A stretch of DNA of 52,231 nt from NCBI GenBank assembly GCA_019429185.1, contig JAHYJH010000012.1, forward strand, positions 1 through 52,231. The letters are read 5' to 3'. The translations under genes and the position numbers were made by a program. Below the pieces are notes generated by a model. That model saw only the letters and a list, made by a program, of their open reading frames with translations, ran no database searches and was not told where the DNA came from. This DNA is from Vicingaceae bacterium (GTDB lineage: Bacteria > Bacteroidota > Bacteroidia > Flavobacteriales_E > Vicingaceae). Shown piece after piece: positions 27,056-36,724 of the stretch (position 1 is its first letter; each line of letters opens with the position of its first letter).

Positions 27056-27619
27056 TTATTTACTTTTTTTCTTTGGAGATAAGAACATAAACATTTTCTT
27101 TCCTTCCATTTTTGGCATTGATTCAACAACGGCAATATCTTCTAAGGCTTGAGCCATTTTTAATAATAATATTTCGCCTCTTTCTTTAAAAATAATGGTT
27201 CTACCTTTAAAAAACACAAAGGCTTTTACTTTCGATCCTTCTTCAATAAATTTTTGAGCATTTCTAACTTTAAATTCAAAATCATGATCATCCGTGTTTG
27301 GTCCAAAGCGAATTTCTTTCAATGTAATTTTTGAAGCTTTTGCTTTTATCTCTTTTTGTTTCTTTTTTTGATCATACAAAAATTTTCTATAATCAATAAT
27401 TTTACAAACAGGAGGAATAGCATTTGCAGAAATTTCTACTAAATCCAATTCTCTTTCTCTAGCCATTTCCAATGCCTTAGATATAGAAACAACTTGAGGT
27501 TCCATATCATCTGCAATAACACGAACTTCTTTTGCAAAAATTCGCTCATTTATTTTGTGTAAGTCTTCAGTTTTACGGAAATTTCTTCCTCTATTTTGAA
27601 AATTATTAGGTAATGCCAA
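27056..27619 (-). CDS. infC: translation initiation factor IF-3
   Basis: 187 residues of IF-3: an N-domain with [16 protein letters not shown], a lysine-rich linker ([16 protein letters not shown]) and a C-domain ([20 protein letters not shown]) ending in PKKKSK. It binds the 30S subunit and checks the initiator tRNA. The start is TTG, with no in-frame ATG near it; rare start codons in infC are classically tied to autoregulation, since IF-3 discriminates against them. It follows thrS by 16 bases. Its stop lies in the target duplication of the adjoining MITE. Confidence 0.97.
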   Translation of the reverse strand: MALPNNFQNRGRNFRKTEDLHKINERIFAKEVRVIADDMEPQVVSISKALEMARERELDLVEISANAIPPVCKIIDYRKFLYDQKKKQKEIKAKASKITLKEIRFGPNTDDHDFEFKVRNAQKFIEEGSKVKAFVFFKGRTIIFKERGEILLLKMAQALEDIAVVESMPKMEGKKMFMFLSPKKKSK

Positions 27620-27635
27620 TCGTTTTGTTTGTTTT

Positions 27636-29570
27636 TTAGTTTAAATTATTTTTTATTTCTGTATTTATTAAGTCAACAAATGCTTCTAATTTATAGATTC
27701 CCAAATCTCCTTCGCCATGTTTTCTAACTGCTAATTGATTGGTTTCCACTTCTTTTTCTCCGAGCAGAATCATAAAAGGAACTTTTTTTATTTCTGCATC
27801 TCTTATCTTTCTACCCACTTTTTCGTTTCTATCGTCAACGAAGCTGCGAATATCGTAATTATTTAGCAATTCTGAAATGTTTTTTGCATTTTCATTAAAT
27901 TTTTCGCTAATAGGTAAAATAGCAACTTGTTCGGGTGTTAGCCATAAAGGAAAATTTCCTGCACAATGCTCAATCAAAACAGAAATAAATCGTTCCATAG
28001 AACCAAATGGAGCTCTGTGTATCATTACTGGTCGGTGCATTTCATTGTCGCTTCCTTTGTATTCCAATTCAAAGCGTTCGGGCAAATTATAATCAACCTG
28101 AATTGTTCCTAATTGCCAACTTCTTCCAATCGCATCTTTAACCATAAAATCTAATTTAGGTCCATAAAATGCTGCTTCTCCTGTTTCTACTGTTGTTTTC
28201 AATCCTTTTTCGTTGGCTGCATTGATAATTGCATTTTCTGCTTTTTCCCAATTTTCATCAGAACCAATGTATTTTTCTTTGTTTTCCGGGTCTCTTAATG
28301 AAATTTGAGCCGTAAAATTTTCAAAGCCTAATGATTTGAACACATAAAGCACCAAATCTATTACTTTTTTAAATTCTTCTTCCACTTGGTCGGGACGACA
28401 AAATAAGTGTGCATCATCTTGCGTAAAACTTCTTACTCGAGTTAACCCATGCAATTCTCCACTTTGTTCGTATCGGTAAACTGTACCAAATTCTGCATAA
28501 CGAATAGGTAAATCTTTGTAAGAGCGAGGTGCTGTTTTATAAATTTCGCAATGGTGTGGACAGTTCATGGGTTTCAACATAAACAATTCACCTTCGTTGG
28601 GTGTATGAATAGGTTGAAATGAATCTGCTCCATATTTTTCAAAATGCCCAGAGGTTACATATAAATCTTTATGTCCAATATGAGGCGTAATTACAGGCAA
28701 GTAACCTGCTTTTAGTTGAGCTTTTTTCAAAAAGTTTTCTAAGCGTTCTCTCAACATGGCTCCTTTTGGCAACCATAAGGGTAACCCCTGCCCTACTTTT
28801 TGTGAAAACGCAAACAATTCCAATTCTTTACCTAATTTTCTGTGATCTCGTTGTTTGGCTTGTTCCAACAATTCCAAATATTCTGTAAGCATTTTTTGTT
28901 TTGGAAAAGAAATTCCATAAACTCGAGTCAATTGGTTTTTAGTTTGGTCGGCACGCCAATATGCACCAGCTACATTGGTAACTTTAAAAGCCTTAACAAT
29001 CTCTGTATTTGGAATATGTCCACCTCTACACAAGTCAGTGAAATCAGAATGATCGCAAAAAGTAATTTCCCCATCATTCAAATTTTCTATTAATTCTACT
29101 TTATACTCGTTTCCTTCGGCCTTGTATTTTTTCAGAGCGTCTGCCTTAGAAACAGAATGTATCTTGAAATCAGCTTTTTGCCTGGCTAATTCTAAAAATG
29201 TATCTTCAATCTTTTTAAAATCTTCTTCTCTAATTACTTGTTCTCCAGCATCAACATCATAATAAAAACCATTTTCTATAGCTGGTCCTATGGTTAGTTT
29301 TATTCCCGGATAAAGTTTTTCTAATGCTTGGGCTAAAATGTGAGCAGAAGAATGCCAAAATGCTTTTTTACCTTCTTCTTGATCAAATGTATATAAAACA
29401 ACTTTTGCATCTGTAGTAATTGGCGTGGTTACTTCAACAATAGTTTCATTCACTTTTGCAGAAATTACATTTCGAGCCAATCCTTCGCTGATGCTTTTGG
29501 CAACGTCCATCGAAGTGCTTCCTTTTGGAAGTTCTTTCACAGAACCATCGGGTAAAGTTATTTTAATCAT
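27636..29570 (-). CDS. thrS: threonyl-tRNA synthetase
   Basis: 644 residues with the full ThrRS domain order: TGS (1-60), editing domain ([16 protein letters not shown] and CRGGHIP), catalytic class II core with the zinc site [10 protein letters not shown], motif 2 around [20 protein letters not shown] and motif 3 [11 protein letters not shown], and an anticodon-binding domain at the end (about 540-644). It charges tRNA-Thr and hydrolyses mischarged Ser-tRNA-Thr. It starts the translation operon; infC follows after 16 bases. About 670 bases upstream lack a gene. Confidence 0.98.
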   Translation of the reverse strand: MIKITLPDGSVKELPKGSTSMDVAKSISEGLARNVISAKVNETIVEVTTPITTDAKVVLYTFDQEEGKKAFWHSSAHILAQALEKLYPGIKLTIGPAIENGFYYDVDAGEQVIREEDFKKIEDTFLELARQKADFKIHSVSKADALKKYKAEGNEYKVELIENLNDGEITFCDHSDFTDLCRGGHIPNTEIVKAFKVTNVAGAYWRADQTKNQLTRVYGISFPKQKMLTEYLELLEQAKQRDHRKLGKELELFAFSQKVGQGLPLWLPKGAMLRERLENFLKKAQLKAGYLPVITPHIGHKDLYVTSGHFEKYGADSFQPIHTPNEGELFMLKPMNCPHHCEIYKTAPRSYKDLPIRYAEFGTVYRYEQSGELHGLTRVRSFTQDDAHLFCRPDQVEEEFKKVIDLVLYVFKSLGFENFTAQISLRDPENKEKYIGSDENWEKAENAIINAANEKGLKTTVETGEAAFYGPKLDFMVKDAIGRSWQLGTIQVDYNLPERFELEYKGSDNEMHRPVMIHRAPFGSMERFISVLIEHCAGNFPLWLTPEQVAILPISEKFNENAKNISELLNNYDIRSFVDDRNEKVGRKIRDAEIKKVPFMILLGEKEVETNQLAVRKHGEGDLGIYKLEAFVDLINTEIKNNLN

Positions 29571-30239
29571 TACGTTTTTTTTTGTTATTTTTAAGGCTGC
29601 GAAGTTACGTAAATTCTAAATAATGCGTTTTTTTTTATAGTAAAGAATGTTATCTATTATGAAAATCTGAATTTTAAAATAATAATCGAACTCAAGTTAT
29701 TAACATTTGCATAACTATTTAGTCAGGGTAAACGCATCATATATATTTTTAATTTTTGAAATATTTAAAGAGCTACATTGAATTAGTATTGGGATGACCT
29801 CTGATAAAATTCGTAAGTTTTTTTAACTGTTAAAATTAGCGAAGGCGATAGAAAGCAACCCTTGGACTGCTAAGTAACAAAAGAGAGCATGAGCTATTTC
29901 CTTTGATAAATCAACAACAAAGAACAAGTTTCGCAGGGCTTGGGTTGTGCGGCAATTTTATCAGTAAAAAAACAAGAAGTTTATCAGCAGTCTTGATTTT
30001 TTGTTTCTTTTTGATTAAGCAAAAAGAAAAAGTTAAAAGCCTCGCAGTTCCAGTTAACTGATGAATAATTTTTTATATTTTAACCTAAAATACTTATTTT
30101 ATTAAGGTGTTAGGTTCTTCCAGTAGCTTAGTGGTTTAATAAACTGATGCGTACGACCTGTTGGAGATTTATACTGAATAGTTACACATTTGCTCACTAT
30201 TTATTTTAAATTTGCTACCTCATAAAAAATTGAAATACG
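29571..30239. other. gene-free stretch with a perfect hairpin
   Basis: I see no gene of either strand in these 669 bases. One clear structure is TTTCTTTTTG (30004-30013), a 6-base loop and CAAAAAGAAA (30020-30029), a perfect 10-base stem. The surrounding 29810-30080 has a mixed, non-coding composition resembling intergenic repeats of Bacteroidota. A weak tRNA-like string at 30116-30175 does not fold as a tRNA. Confidence 0.5.
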
Positions 30240-30893
30240 TTGGATTTAAAAGCTGTAATATACGATATGGATGGGGTTATTATTGACTCTGAACCTTTGT
30301 GGAGGGAAGCTGAAATACTTACTTTTGGAAAAGTTGGGCTTACATTTACGGAAGATATGTGCCGTGAAACGATGGGAATGCGGTTATTTGAGGTAGTCGA
30401 ATATTGGCATAACAAAACTCCTTGGGAAGGAATGACCATAAAAGAAGTTGAAAAAGAATTGTTAAAAACTGTTACTTCACTTATCAACAAAAGAGGTGTT
30501 TCATTAGAAGGAGTTAAAGAGTCGTTGGATTTTTTTAAATCAAAGAATTATAAAATTGCGTTAGCTTCTTCATCGGCAATGAAATTGATTATAACAGTCA
30601 TAAACAAATTGGAGTTGATAGATTATTTTGACGTGATTAATTCTGCTGAAAATCTCCCTTATGGGAAACCTCATCCAGAAGTTTTCATAAAAACAGCCAA
30701 TGAGTTGGGCGAATTACCAGTAAATTGTTTGGTTATTGAAGATTCTTTTAATGGATTAATTGCTGCAAAAGCGGCTCTAATGAAAACAATTGTTGTTCCT
30801 GATGAAGAAAGCAAAAATGACACACGTTTCAATATTGCTGATTTTAAATTAAATAGTTTGTTAGAAATTGAAACCCTTTCTTTTGAATACTAA
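30240..30893 (+). CDS. HAD family sugar-phosphate phosphatase (HxpB/YniC-like)
   Basis: 217 residues with a HAD subfamily I cap: nucleophile motif YDMDGVIIDSEPLW (Asp9, Asp11), ASSSAMKLI (motif 2 Ser), GKPHPEVF (motif 3 Lys) and VIEDSFNGLIAAKAA (motif 4). The DSEPLWREAE and TMGMRLFEVVEYW segments match the hexitol-phosphatase/2-deoxyglucose-6-phosphatase type. It dephosphorylates small sugar or polyol phosphates; the substrate is open. The start is TTG, because a stop lies in frame three codons upstream and the next ATG is inside the active-site motif. It overlaps the MBOAT gene by 26 bases. Confidence 0.85.
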   Translation: MDLKAVIYDMDGVIIDSEPLWREAEILTFGKVGLTFTEDMCRETMGMRLFEVVEYWHNKTPWEGMTIKEVEKELLKTVTSLINKRGVSLEGVKESLDFFKSKNYKIALASSSAMKLIITVINKLELIDYFDVINSAENLPYGKPHPEVFIKTANELGELPVNCLVIEDSFNGLIAAKAALMKTIVVPDEESKNDTRFNIADFKLNSLLEIETLSFEY

Positions 30894-32586
30894 TTTCGAC
30901 ATATTCGCTTGGGTTGAGCATTTTTTTAGCATAGCTAATTTAAAACATTTGCTAACCTACAATGAAGGTGAACCAATGATTTTTACTGGTTTTTTCTTTT
31001 GGGGATTTTTTGCTGTTGTTCTATCTATTTATTCTTTTATTCATAAAAAACGAGGATTACGAAATGCATTTTTGTTTTTAGTGAGTTTGTTTTTCTATTA
31101 TAAAACCAGTGGGCTTTTCATTAGTATCTTAATTTTTTCTACCATTTCAGATTATTTTATAGGAAAGTTAATTTACAGTTCTAAAAAGAAACTATCCAAA
31201 CAATTATTGGTAACTGCAAGTGTTTTAATCAATCTTTTTGTGTTGTGTTATTTTAAGTATGCCTATTTTTTCACAGATGCCTACAATGATTTGTTTCAAA
31301 CTAATTATCAGGTATTTAATCATTTTGCTCAATTCACCAACGAAACGGTAGGTACTTCTTATTCGGTAAACCAAATTTTATTGCCTGTAGGAATTTCGTT
31401 TTTCACTTTTCAAACCATCAGCTATTCGGTAGATGTTTACCGAGAGCAAGTGAAACCAGTAAATAACATATTGGATTTTGGATTTTATGTGTCGTTTTTT
31501 CCTCAATTGGTTGCAGGACCTATCGTGCGTGCATCCGAATTTATTCCTCAACTCTATAAGCCATACAGCCTTACCCAACACGAGTTTGGGTTAGCCCTTT
31601 TTTGGATATTAAAAGGGTTGACCAAAAAGATAGTCATTGGTGATTACATTGCTGTTAATTTTATTGACAGAGTGTTCCACAACCCAATGATGTTTACCGG
31701 ATATGAAAATTTAATGGCTTTGTATGGCTACTCATTGCAAGTTTATGCCGATTTTTCTGGATATACCGACATTGCTATTGGAGTAGCTTTGTTAATGGGA
31801 TTTACGTTGCCAACCAATTTTAATTCTCCTTACAAAGCCAAAAATGTAGGTGAATTTTGGAAGCGTTGGCATATGAGTTTGTCTTCTTGGCTCAAAGATT
31901 ACCTCTACATTCCCTTGGGAGGAAACAAAAAAGGTACGTTGGGAACTTGGATTGCTCTGGGTGTTATTTCTCTTTTTGTTATCCTTTTATCAGGAAAAAT
32001 GATAGTGTTATATGGATTTATTTGGGCGGCATTGTTAATTACTTTTTTAGCTATTTGGATAAAAACTTTTAGAACATGGTTAACCACCAATGTTAATTTA
32101 CTAATTACAATGCTTTTGGGTGGTTTGTGGCATGGAGCAAGTTGGCAATTCGTTATTTGGGGTGGTTTAAATGGCTTAGGATTAATGGTGTATAAACTTT
32201 GGAGAAAAATAAGCCCTTATGAAAAGTTCAATAACTTTTTTGTATTGGCATTAAAAGTTTTGATTACTTTCAATTTTATTACCTTCACTAGAATATGGTT
32301 TAGAGGAGAAAGCATGGAATCTACCTGGCAAATATTGGGTCAGATTACCAATAACTTCAGTGTCGATTTAATTCCATCCATTACATCTTCTTATGCCATG
32401 GTGTTTGGTGTGATGGCAGTTGGTTATATTATTCATGTACTTCCAACAAAAATCAAAAATTGGTATCAAGAAAAATTTATTGCTTTGCCCTTAGTTGCAA
32501 AAATAGGAATCAGTGCATTTGCTGTTTTTGGGATTTACCAATCGATGTCCTCAGAATTGCAGACGTTTATTTATTTTCAGTTTTAG
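30868..32586 (+). CDS. MBOAT family O-acyltransferase
   Basis: About 572 residues with 11 or so membrane helices of the AlgI/DltB-type MBOAT family, which transfer acyl groups across the membrane to polysaccharides or other exported polymers. The marks are LPVGISFFTFQTISYSVDVY, GPIVRASEFIPQL, EFWKRWHMSLSSWLKDYLYI, PLGGNKKGT and the catalytic-His region GGLWHGASWQFVIWGGLNG. The frame starts with TTG inside the end of the phosphatase gene; an ATG at 30976 would lose the first 36 residues, which resemble family N-termini. The acceptor is unknown, because no DltA/alginate-type neighbours occur. Confidence 0.88.
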   Translation: MKPFLLNTNFDIFAWVEHFFSIANLKHLLTYNEGEPMIFTGFFFWGFFAVVLSIYSFIHKKRGLRNAFLFLVSLFFYYKTSGLFISILIFSTISDYFIGKLIYSSKKKLSKQLLVTASVLINLFVLCYFKYAYFFTDAYNDLFQTNYQVFNHFAQFTNETVGTSYSVNQILLPVGISFFTFQTISYSVDVYREQVKPVNNILDFGFYVSFFPQLVAGPIVRASEFIPQLYKPYSLTQHEFGLALFWILKGLTKKIVIGDYIAVNFIDRVFHNPMMFTGYENLMALYGYSLQVYADFSGYTDIAIGVALLMGFTLPTNFNSPYKAKNVGEFWKRWHMSLSSWLKDYLYIPLGGNKKGTLGTWIALGVISLFVILLSGKMIVLYGFIWAALLITFLAIWIKTFRTWLTTNVNLLITMLLGGLWHGASWQFVIWGGLNGLGLMVYKLWRKISPYEKFNNFFVLALKVLITFNFITFTRIWFRGESMESTWQILGQITNNFSVDLIPSITSSYAMVFGVMAVGYIIHVLPTKIKNWYQEKFIALPLVAKIGISAFAVFGIYQSMSSELQTFIYFQF

Positions 32587-33007
32587 GAAAAAATATCAAC
32601 TCCTTCTTACCATAATCTATTATTGCATTGTATTCCGCTAAAATGTCACTGCCTAAAACACCATCAATTGATTCCAACTCCAATTTTTCGTAAGATTCAT
32701 TTACATGGGATAAATTCAGAACCGTAGCTTCATAGTTTTCAATAATTAGTTCGTTTAATTGGAGTTTTTCTAAAATAACATTTTTACTTGTCATGGTGTT
32801 GGTACCTAAGCCTGTAGATAATCGCTCATTATCTTCAACATGATTGTTTGTTGTAAACAGTGTAATTCTGGATTCATCAAAAACGCTCCGAGAAGCTCCT
32901 GTGTCTAAAATTAAATTAGCTACTAGCTCATTAATTCTAACTTTTAATTGCAGGTGAAAGCCATCATTTTCAATAGGGATAATTTCAAAAGGAAGTTTAG
33001 TTTGCAT
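32567..33007 (-). CDS. retropepsin-like aspartic protease family protein
   Basis: 146 residues with one clan AA unit: LILDTGASRSVFD carries the catalytic Asp35 and DGVLGSDILAEYNAIID is the flap/second hydrophobic strand region of the fold. Such bacterial single-domain proteins would form dimers. There is no signal peptide, so it may act in the cytoplasm or need a partner. Its 3' end overlaps the MBOAT gene by 20 bases in a convergent arrangement. Substrate unknown. Confidence 0.75.
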   Translation of the reverse strand: MQTKLPFEIIPIENDGFHLQLKVRINELVANLILDTGASRSVFDESRITLFTTNNHVEDNERLSTGLGTNTMTSKNVILEKLQLNELIIENYEATVLNLSHVNESYEKLELESIDGVLGSDILAEYNAIIDYGKKELIFFPKTENK

Positions 33008-33029
33008 AGGGCAAGAGGTATTAAAAAAA

Positions 33030-33058
33030 ACCTGTCAGCGTTTTAAATTCTGACAGGT
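33030..33058. terminator. bidirectional-looking terminator between mdh and the retropepsin gene
   Basis: ACCTGTCAG and CTGACAGGT form a 9-base perfect stem with an 11-base loop. A run of A on its left gives a U-tract for the minus strand, where it would end mdh transcripts. Confidence 0.78.
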
Positions 33059-33080
33059 CTTTAAATTGTTAACAAAAATA

Positions 33081-34016
33081 CTAAGCTAAAACGCTGTTAA
33101 GATCCGCATTAGTTTTCTTAACACCTTCAGCACTTTCGGTTAATTTAGCTTTTTCGCTATCAGATAACTTAATTTCAACAATTTTTTCAATTCCGTTTTT
33201 ACCCAACACGCATGGAACACCTATTGCTAAATCAGACAATCCGTATTCTCCTTCTAACAAAGCAGAGCAAGGGAATATTTTTTTAGAATCCTGAGCGATA
33301 GCTCTTACTAATTCAGAAACAGCAGCTCCTGGAGCATACCAAGCAGAAGTTCCTAATAAACCTGTTAATGTTGCTCCACCAACTTTAGTATCTTCCACAA
33401 TTTTAGCCATTCTGTCTGCTGATAAGAATTGAGCAACAGGAACACTATTTCTTACTGCTTTTTCAATTAATGGAACCATACCGGTGTCGCTATGTCCACC
33501 TATAACTATACCGTCAACATCGGAAGCAGGGCAATCTAATGCTTCAGCCAATCTGTATTTAAAACGGGCACTGTCTAATGCACCACCCATTCCAATAATT
33601 TTGGTCTTAGCAATTTTAGTGGTTTTATGAACCAAATAAGTCATCGTATCCATTGGGTTACTCACTACAATAAGAATAACATTTGGAGAGTGTTTTAATA
33701 GATTTTCAGTAACTGTTTTCACAATTCCTGCATTAATTCCTATTAATTCTTCTCTTGTCATTCCTGGTTTACGAGGAATACCACTTGTGATAACAGCAAC
33801 ATCGCTTCCTGCTGATTTACTGTAATCATTTGTGCTTCCTGATATTTTAGTGTCAAAACCATTTAATGAAGCCGTTTGCATCAAATCCATTGCTTTGCCT
33901 TCGGCAAAACCTTCTTTAATGTCAATCAAAACTACTTCTGAAGCGAAATTTTTAATGGCAATGTACTCTGCACAGCTTGCTCCAACGGCTCCTGCACCTA
34001 CTATTGTTACTTTCAT
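33081..34016 (-). CDS. mdh: malate dehydrogenase
   Basis: 311 residues of the LDH-like malate dehydrogenase group. Rossmann motif GAGAVGASCAEYIA, Asp in VVLIDIKEG that prefers NAD+, substrate-binding Arg region GIPRKPGMTREELIGINAG, and catalytic His in IVIGGHSDTGMVPL. It interconverts malate and oxaloacetate in the TCA cycle. A terminator follows, and the divergent msrB gene starts 176 bases away. The length and motifs are normal. Confidence 0.97.
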   Translation of the reverse strand: MKVTIVGAGAVGASCAEYIAIKNFASEVVLIDIKEGFAEGKAMDLMQTASLNGFDTKISGSTNDYSKSAGSDVAVITSGIPRKPGMTREELIGINAGIVKTVTENLLKHSPNVILIVVSNPMDTMTYLVHKTTKIAKTKIIGMGGALDSARFKYRLAEALDCPASDVDGIVIGGHSDTGMVPLIEKAVRNSVPVAQFLSADRMAKIVEDTKVGGATLTGLLGTSAWYAPGAAVSELVRAIAQDSKKIFPCSALLEGEYGLSDLAIGVPCVLGKNGIEKIVEIKLSDSEKAKLTESAEGVKKTNADLNSVLA

Positions 34017-34191
34017 AATTTTTTATTTTTTGAGGGTTAATATATTTTGAATAACTACATCGATTAAGTAGCACGAAATTATACATTCTAAAAGTTATTA
34101 CCAAACAAATTAATTATGATTATTAGCATAATTTTACCACAACAAAATTCGTTTGTAATTGTAATTTGTTTAAGTTTACGGAAAGATTGAT

Positions 34192-34731
34192 ATGGCGAAT
34201 TTTTCAAAAATAATTATTATATTGTGTTGCAGTTTATTACTAACACCATGTAGTCATGCTCAAAACAAATCAACTATGAATAATTCTAATGAAAATACTA
34301 AAAAAGACAATCCTTATTATTCCAAAACAACTACAACTAAGTTAGCGGTAAGCGATGCTATTTGGAAAACAATTTTGCCTGAAGAAATGTACAAAGTAGC
34401 TCGAGAGAAAGGAACGGAATGGGCTTTTTCTGGAAAATATTATGAAACCGATACCAAAGGAGATTATTATTGTGCTGTTTGCGGAAATCATTTATTTCGT
34501 TCGGATGCAAAATTTGCAAGCAGTTGTGGTTGGCCCAGTTTTTATGAAGCCATACATCCTAACAGTGTAAATTACATAAAAGATTTAAGTTACGGAATGG
34601 TACGGACAGAAGTAACTTGTGGGCGTTGCGATTCCCACTTAGGACATATTTTTGATGATGGACCACCACCCACTCACAAACGTTTTTGTATGAATTCCAT
34701 TGTGTTGGAATTTGTTCCTGATGAAGAGTGA
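34192..34731 (+). CDS. msrB: exported peptide-methionine (R)-S-oxide reductase
   Basis: 179 residues: an N-terminal signal peptide (KIIIILCCSLLLTPCSHA-Q), then the MsrB domain. The zinc-binding cysteines are in CAVCGNH and CGRCDSHLGH; the substrate segment SSCGWPSFYEAI and the catalytic Cys in HKRFCMNSIVLEF are present. It reduces methionine-R-sulfoxide in proteins. The signal peptide indicates the periplasm or lipid attachment (a weak lipobox precedes Cys in LTPC). It is divergent from mdh. Downstream comes a gene-free stretch of 509 bases. Confidence 0.93.
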   Translation: MANFSKIIIILCCSLLLTPCSHAQNKSTMNNSNENTKKDNPYYSKTTTTKLAVSDAIWKTILPEEMYKVAREKGTEWAFSGKYYETDTKGDYYCAVCGNHLFRSDAKFASSCGWPSFYEAIHPNSVNYIKDLSYGMVRTEVTCGRCDSHLGHIFDDGPPPTHKRFCMNSIVLEFVPDEE

Positions 34732-34770
34732 AATATTGAAATATCTTTATATGTTAAAGTATATCCGCAA

Positions 34771-35020
34771 TAATCCTTACCGGGCTTGGGCTAAAAGATG
34801 GTGGGCATTTAGAACCACATTACTGTCAGCCACCCCAAAAGTAGATAAAAAGCACCAAAGTTTCTTTTAGCACTTTCTGCCCACTTGATTTTAGCCCATG
34901 TTACTAGTAGGGCGTTCTGTCTGTCAAAGCGTTGAAGTCCTTCCCTGTTCTCACTTCGCTGTTATTGTCAATTTATTGCTGTGTCTGTTGTGGGAGGCGG
35001 TTTTAAAAATTTTTAGAAGG
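34771..35020. other. structured gene-free element (possible RNA or mobile DNA end)
   Basis: This part of the 509-base gap between msrB and the truncated regulator lacks an open frame but has structure. GGGCTAAAA...GTGGGCA (34788-34807) is the imperfect complement of TGCCCAC...TTTTAGCCC (34878-34897), with 70 bases between that hold smaller pairings. Downstream, a composition of short G/C-rich words, unlike the AT-rich surroundings, continues to about 35020. I recall a similar conserved non-coding sequence in other Bacteroidota, but cannot name it. No protein is supported. Confidence 0.45.
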
Positions 35021-35206
35021 GAAAGAAATTTTAAAAAATAATTTTTATTAGGGTGGAAAAGGTGAAAGCTTTTTTGCAAACTTTGGTTTATGGATTGGCT
35101 TGTAGCGGTTTTCAAATGTGCTTTCCCCGTGTGAAAGCTGTCAATATTTATTTGTTGAAAACTTTGTTCTACTTTTCCTTTGAAAATTCAGAATAACTGT
35201 TTTTTT

Positions 35207-35236
35207 TTTGACAAAACTTGACAAACCATAAATTTG
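35207..35236 (+). promoter_or_regulatory. promoter of the truncated HTH gene
   Basis: TTTG at 35207-35210 and TAAATTTG at 35229-35236, 18 bases apart, match the Bacteroidota -33/-7 consensus very well. The ATG follows after 4 bases. Since the gene behind it is cut, the promoter now reads into the insertion sequence. Confidence 0.6.
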
Positions 35237-35240
35237 CAAA

Positions 35241-35323
35241 ATGAAAGTCTTTAACTCCGATTTAGGTAAATATTTAAGGGAACTTCGGCAAGAGAAAGGT
35301 CAAACTTTACATCAGGTTTCTAA
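35241..35323 (+). pseudogene. 5' fragment of an XRE-type helix-turn-helix regulator
   Basis: The first 27 codons encode MKVFNSDLGKYLRELRQEKG and QTLHQVS, the opening of a helix-turn-helix protein (helices 1 and 2 of the XRE fold; L-G-x-x-L-R-x-L-R-x-x-K-G). At 35324 the terminal repeat of an insertion sequence begins and the frame becomes meaningless. In Bacteroidota such regulators often control a neighbouring restriction-modification methylase, but no such gene remains nearby. The promoter is intact. Confidence 0.65.
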
Positions 35324-35376
35324 GGGACACATTAAAAATTATGGGGAGAAGCATATTTTTGTAGAAAAAAAGAATT

Positions 35377-35772
35377 ATGCAAACAGAGTTATCAAAAGCG
35401 TTATTACAAGAATTTTTACCGGAGTTATTATTAGAACACTTTGAAGTAGTTAAATTCCATCAATTAGGAGAAGTATCGAGTAAGAAGATGGAGTATGTAA
35501 TTTATTTAGACGAGCGGAACATACTTCCGCAAGGCTATTCAAAAACGGAATATGAATCAAAGGGATTTTTACCAGCATCGAGTGTACAAGACTTTCCAAT
35601 TAGAGGGAAAGCGGTCTATTTGGTTATAAGAAGGCATAGGTGGCGGCATAAAAAGACAAAAGAAGAAATTACTAATGATTATTCATTTATAGCCGAGGGT
35701 TCAAGATTAACAGTTGAGCTTTCGGATTTTTTAAAAGATACAGATAGAGACCCGAGAAGATACGATAAGTAA
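35377..35772 (+). CDS. ISAon1-type transposase N-region protein
   Basis: 131 residues, the usual length of the N-terminal region protein of this transposon type. The text runs LLQEFLPELLLEHFEVVKFH, YLDERNILP, then IRGKAVYLVIRRHRWRHKKT and DYSFIAEGSRLT, ending in acidic and basic runs. It presumably carries DNA-binding functions and combines with the product of the next frame. The frames overlap by about 38 bases (35735-35772), in a +1 arrangement, which may allow frameshifting. Its own coding sequence looks intact. Confidence 0.8.
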   Translation: MQTELSKALLQEFLPELLLEHFEVVKFHQLGEVSSKKMEYVIYLDERNILPQGYSKTEYESKGFLPASSVQDFPIRGKAVYLVIRRHRWRHKKTKEEITNDYSFIAEGSRLTVELSDFLKDTDRDPRRYDK

Positions 35773-36724
35773 CATAGCGAGTTATTATAATGTAAAGCCA
35801 GATAAACTAAGGCGTCAATACAAAAAGCACAGCAGTGGATTTAAAGATTGGGAACAAAAAATACACGCATAAGAATATATGCTATTTCCAGAAAATATAG
35901 GGGAATATTTAAGTATAGATGAAGTATCGCTTTCACAGGGAGAAATTTATACCTTTATTACCAATAAAAATGGCAAAGGAAAAAAGGGAACATTAGTAGC
36001 ATCAATTAAAGGAACACAAGCTAAAGAAATTATAGCTGTGGTAGAAAAATTACCATTAACAGAACGAGAAAAAGTAAAAGAAATAACATTGGATATGGCT
36101 AAAAATATGGAATCAGCCATTAAGCAATCATTTACAAAAGCAACATTAGTTACCGACCGCTTTCATGTAGTAAAACTAGTAATAGAAGCCTTGCAACATT
36201 TTAGAGTAAAATACCGATGGGAAGAATTAGACAAAGAAAACCTTGCTATAGAAGAAACTAAGAAAAAAAGTTGTAAATATACGCCTACAGTATTATCAAA
36301 TGGAGATACGCCTAAACAACTTTTAGCTCGATGCAGATATATACTTGTTAAAAAAACTTCTGATTGGACTGAAAATCAAAAACAAAGAGCAGAACTACTT
36401 TTTAACCTTTATCCAACTTTAAAAGTAGCTTATGAACATACTTTGGAATTTAGAAGTATTTATGAACTAAAAAACAAAGAACAAGCTAGGCAAAGGATTT
36501 TAAAATGGACAGAAAAAACAACCGAACTTCAACTAAAAGAATTTAATACTGCTGCAAACTCTGTAAATAATAACCTTGAAAATATTCTCAACTTCTTTAT
36601 TAATCGTAACACCAATGCAAATGCTGAATCTTTTAACGCTAAAATAAAACGCTTCAGAGCTAATTTAAGAGGGGTTGCTGACACCTCTTTTTTTCTCTTC
36701 AGACTGCATAAGCTTTTTGCTTAA
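35735..36724 (+). pseudogene. ISAon1-type transposase catalytic part, with an in-frame stop
   Basis: The frame reads ISNIASYYNVKPDKLRRQYK and HSSGFKDWEQKIHA, then TAA at 35870-35872, then EYMLFPENIGEYLSIDEVSL. Relatives read straight through this junction (HAEDWLLFPDN-like), so a single-base change from GAA to TAA is the simplest explanation. Downstream an ATG at 35879 opens 281 codons holding the DDE-type core (SIDE, TDRFHV) of an ISL3-like fold and the Glu in NANAESFNAKIKRFRAN. The transposase is therefore probably inactive, unless reinitiation rescues it. Confidence 0.68.

Noticed and set aside
30116-30175. A tRNA-like string (AGTAGCTTAGTGGTTTAATAAA)
   Set aside because: No acceptor stem, anticodon stem or T-loop consensus can be formed around it.
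34771-35020. The structured element as a group II intron or a known riboswitch
   Set aside because: No reverse transcriptase frame and no domain V-like or ligand-binding consensus is visible.
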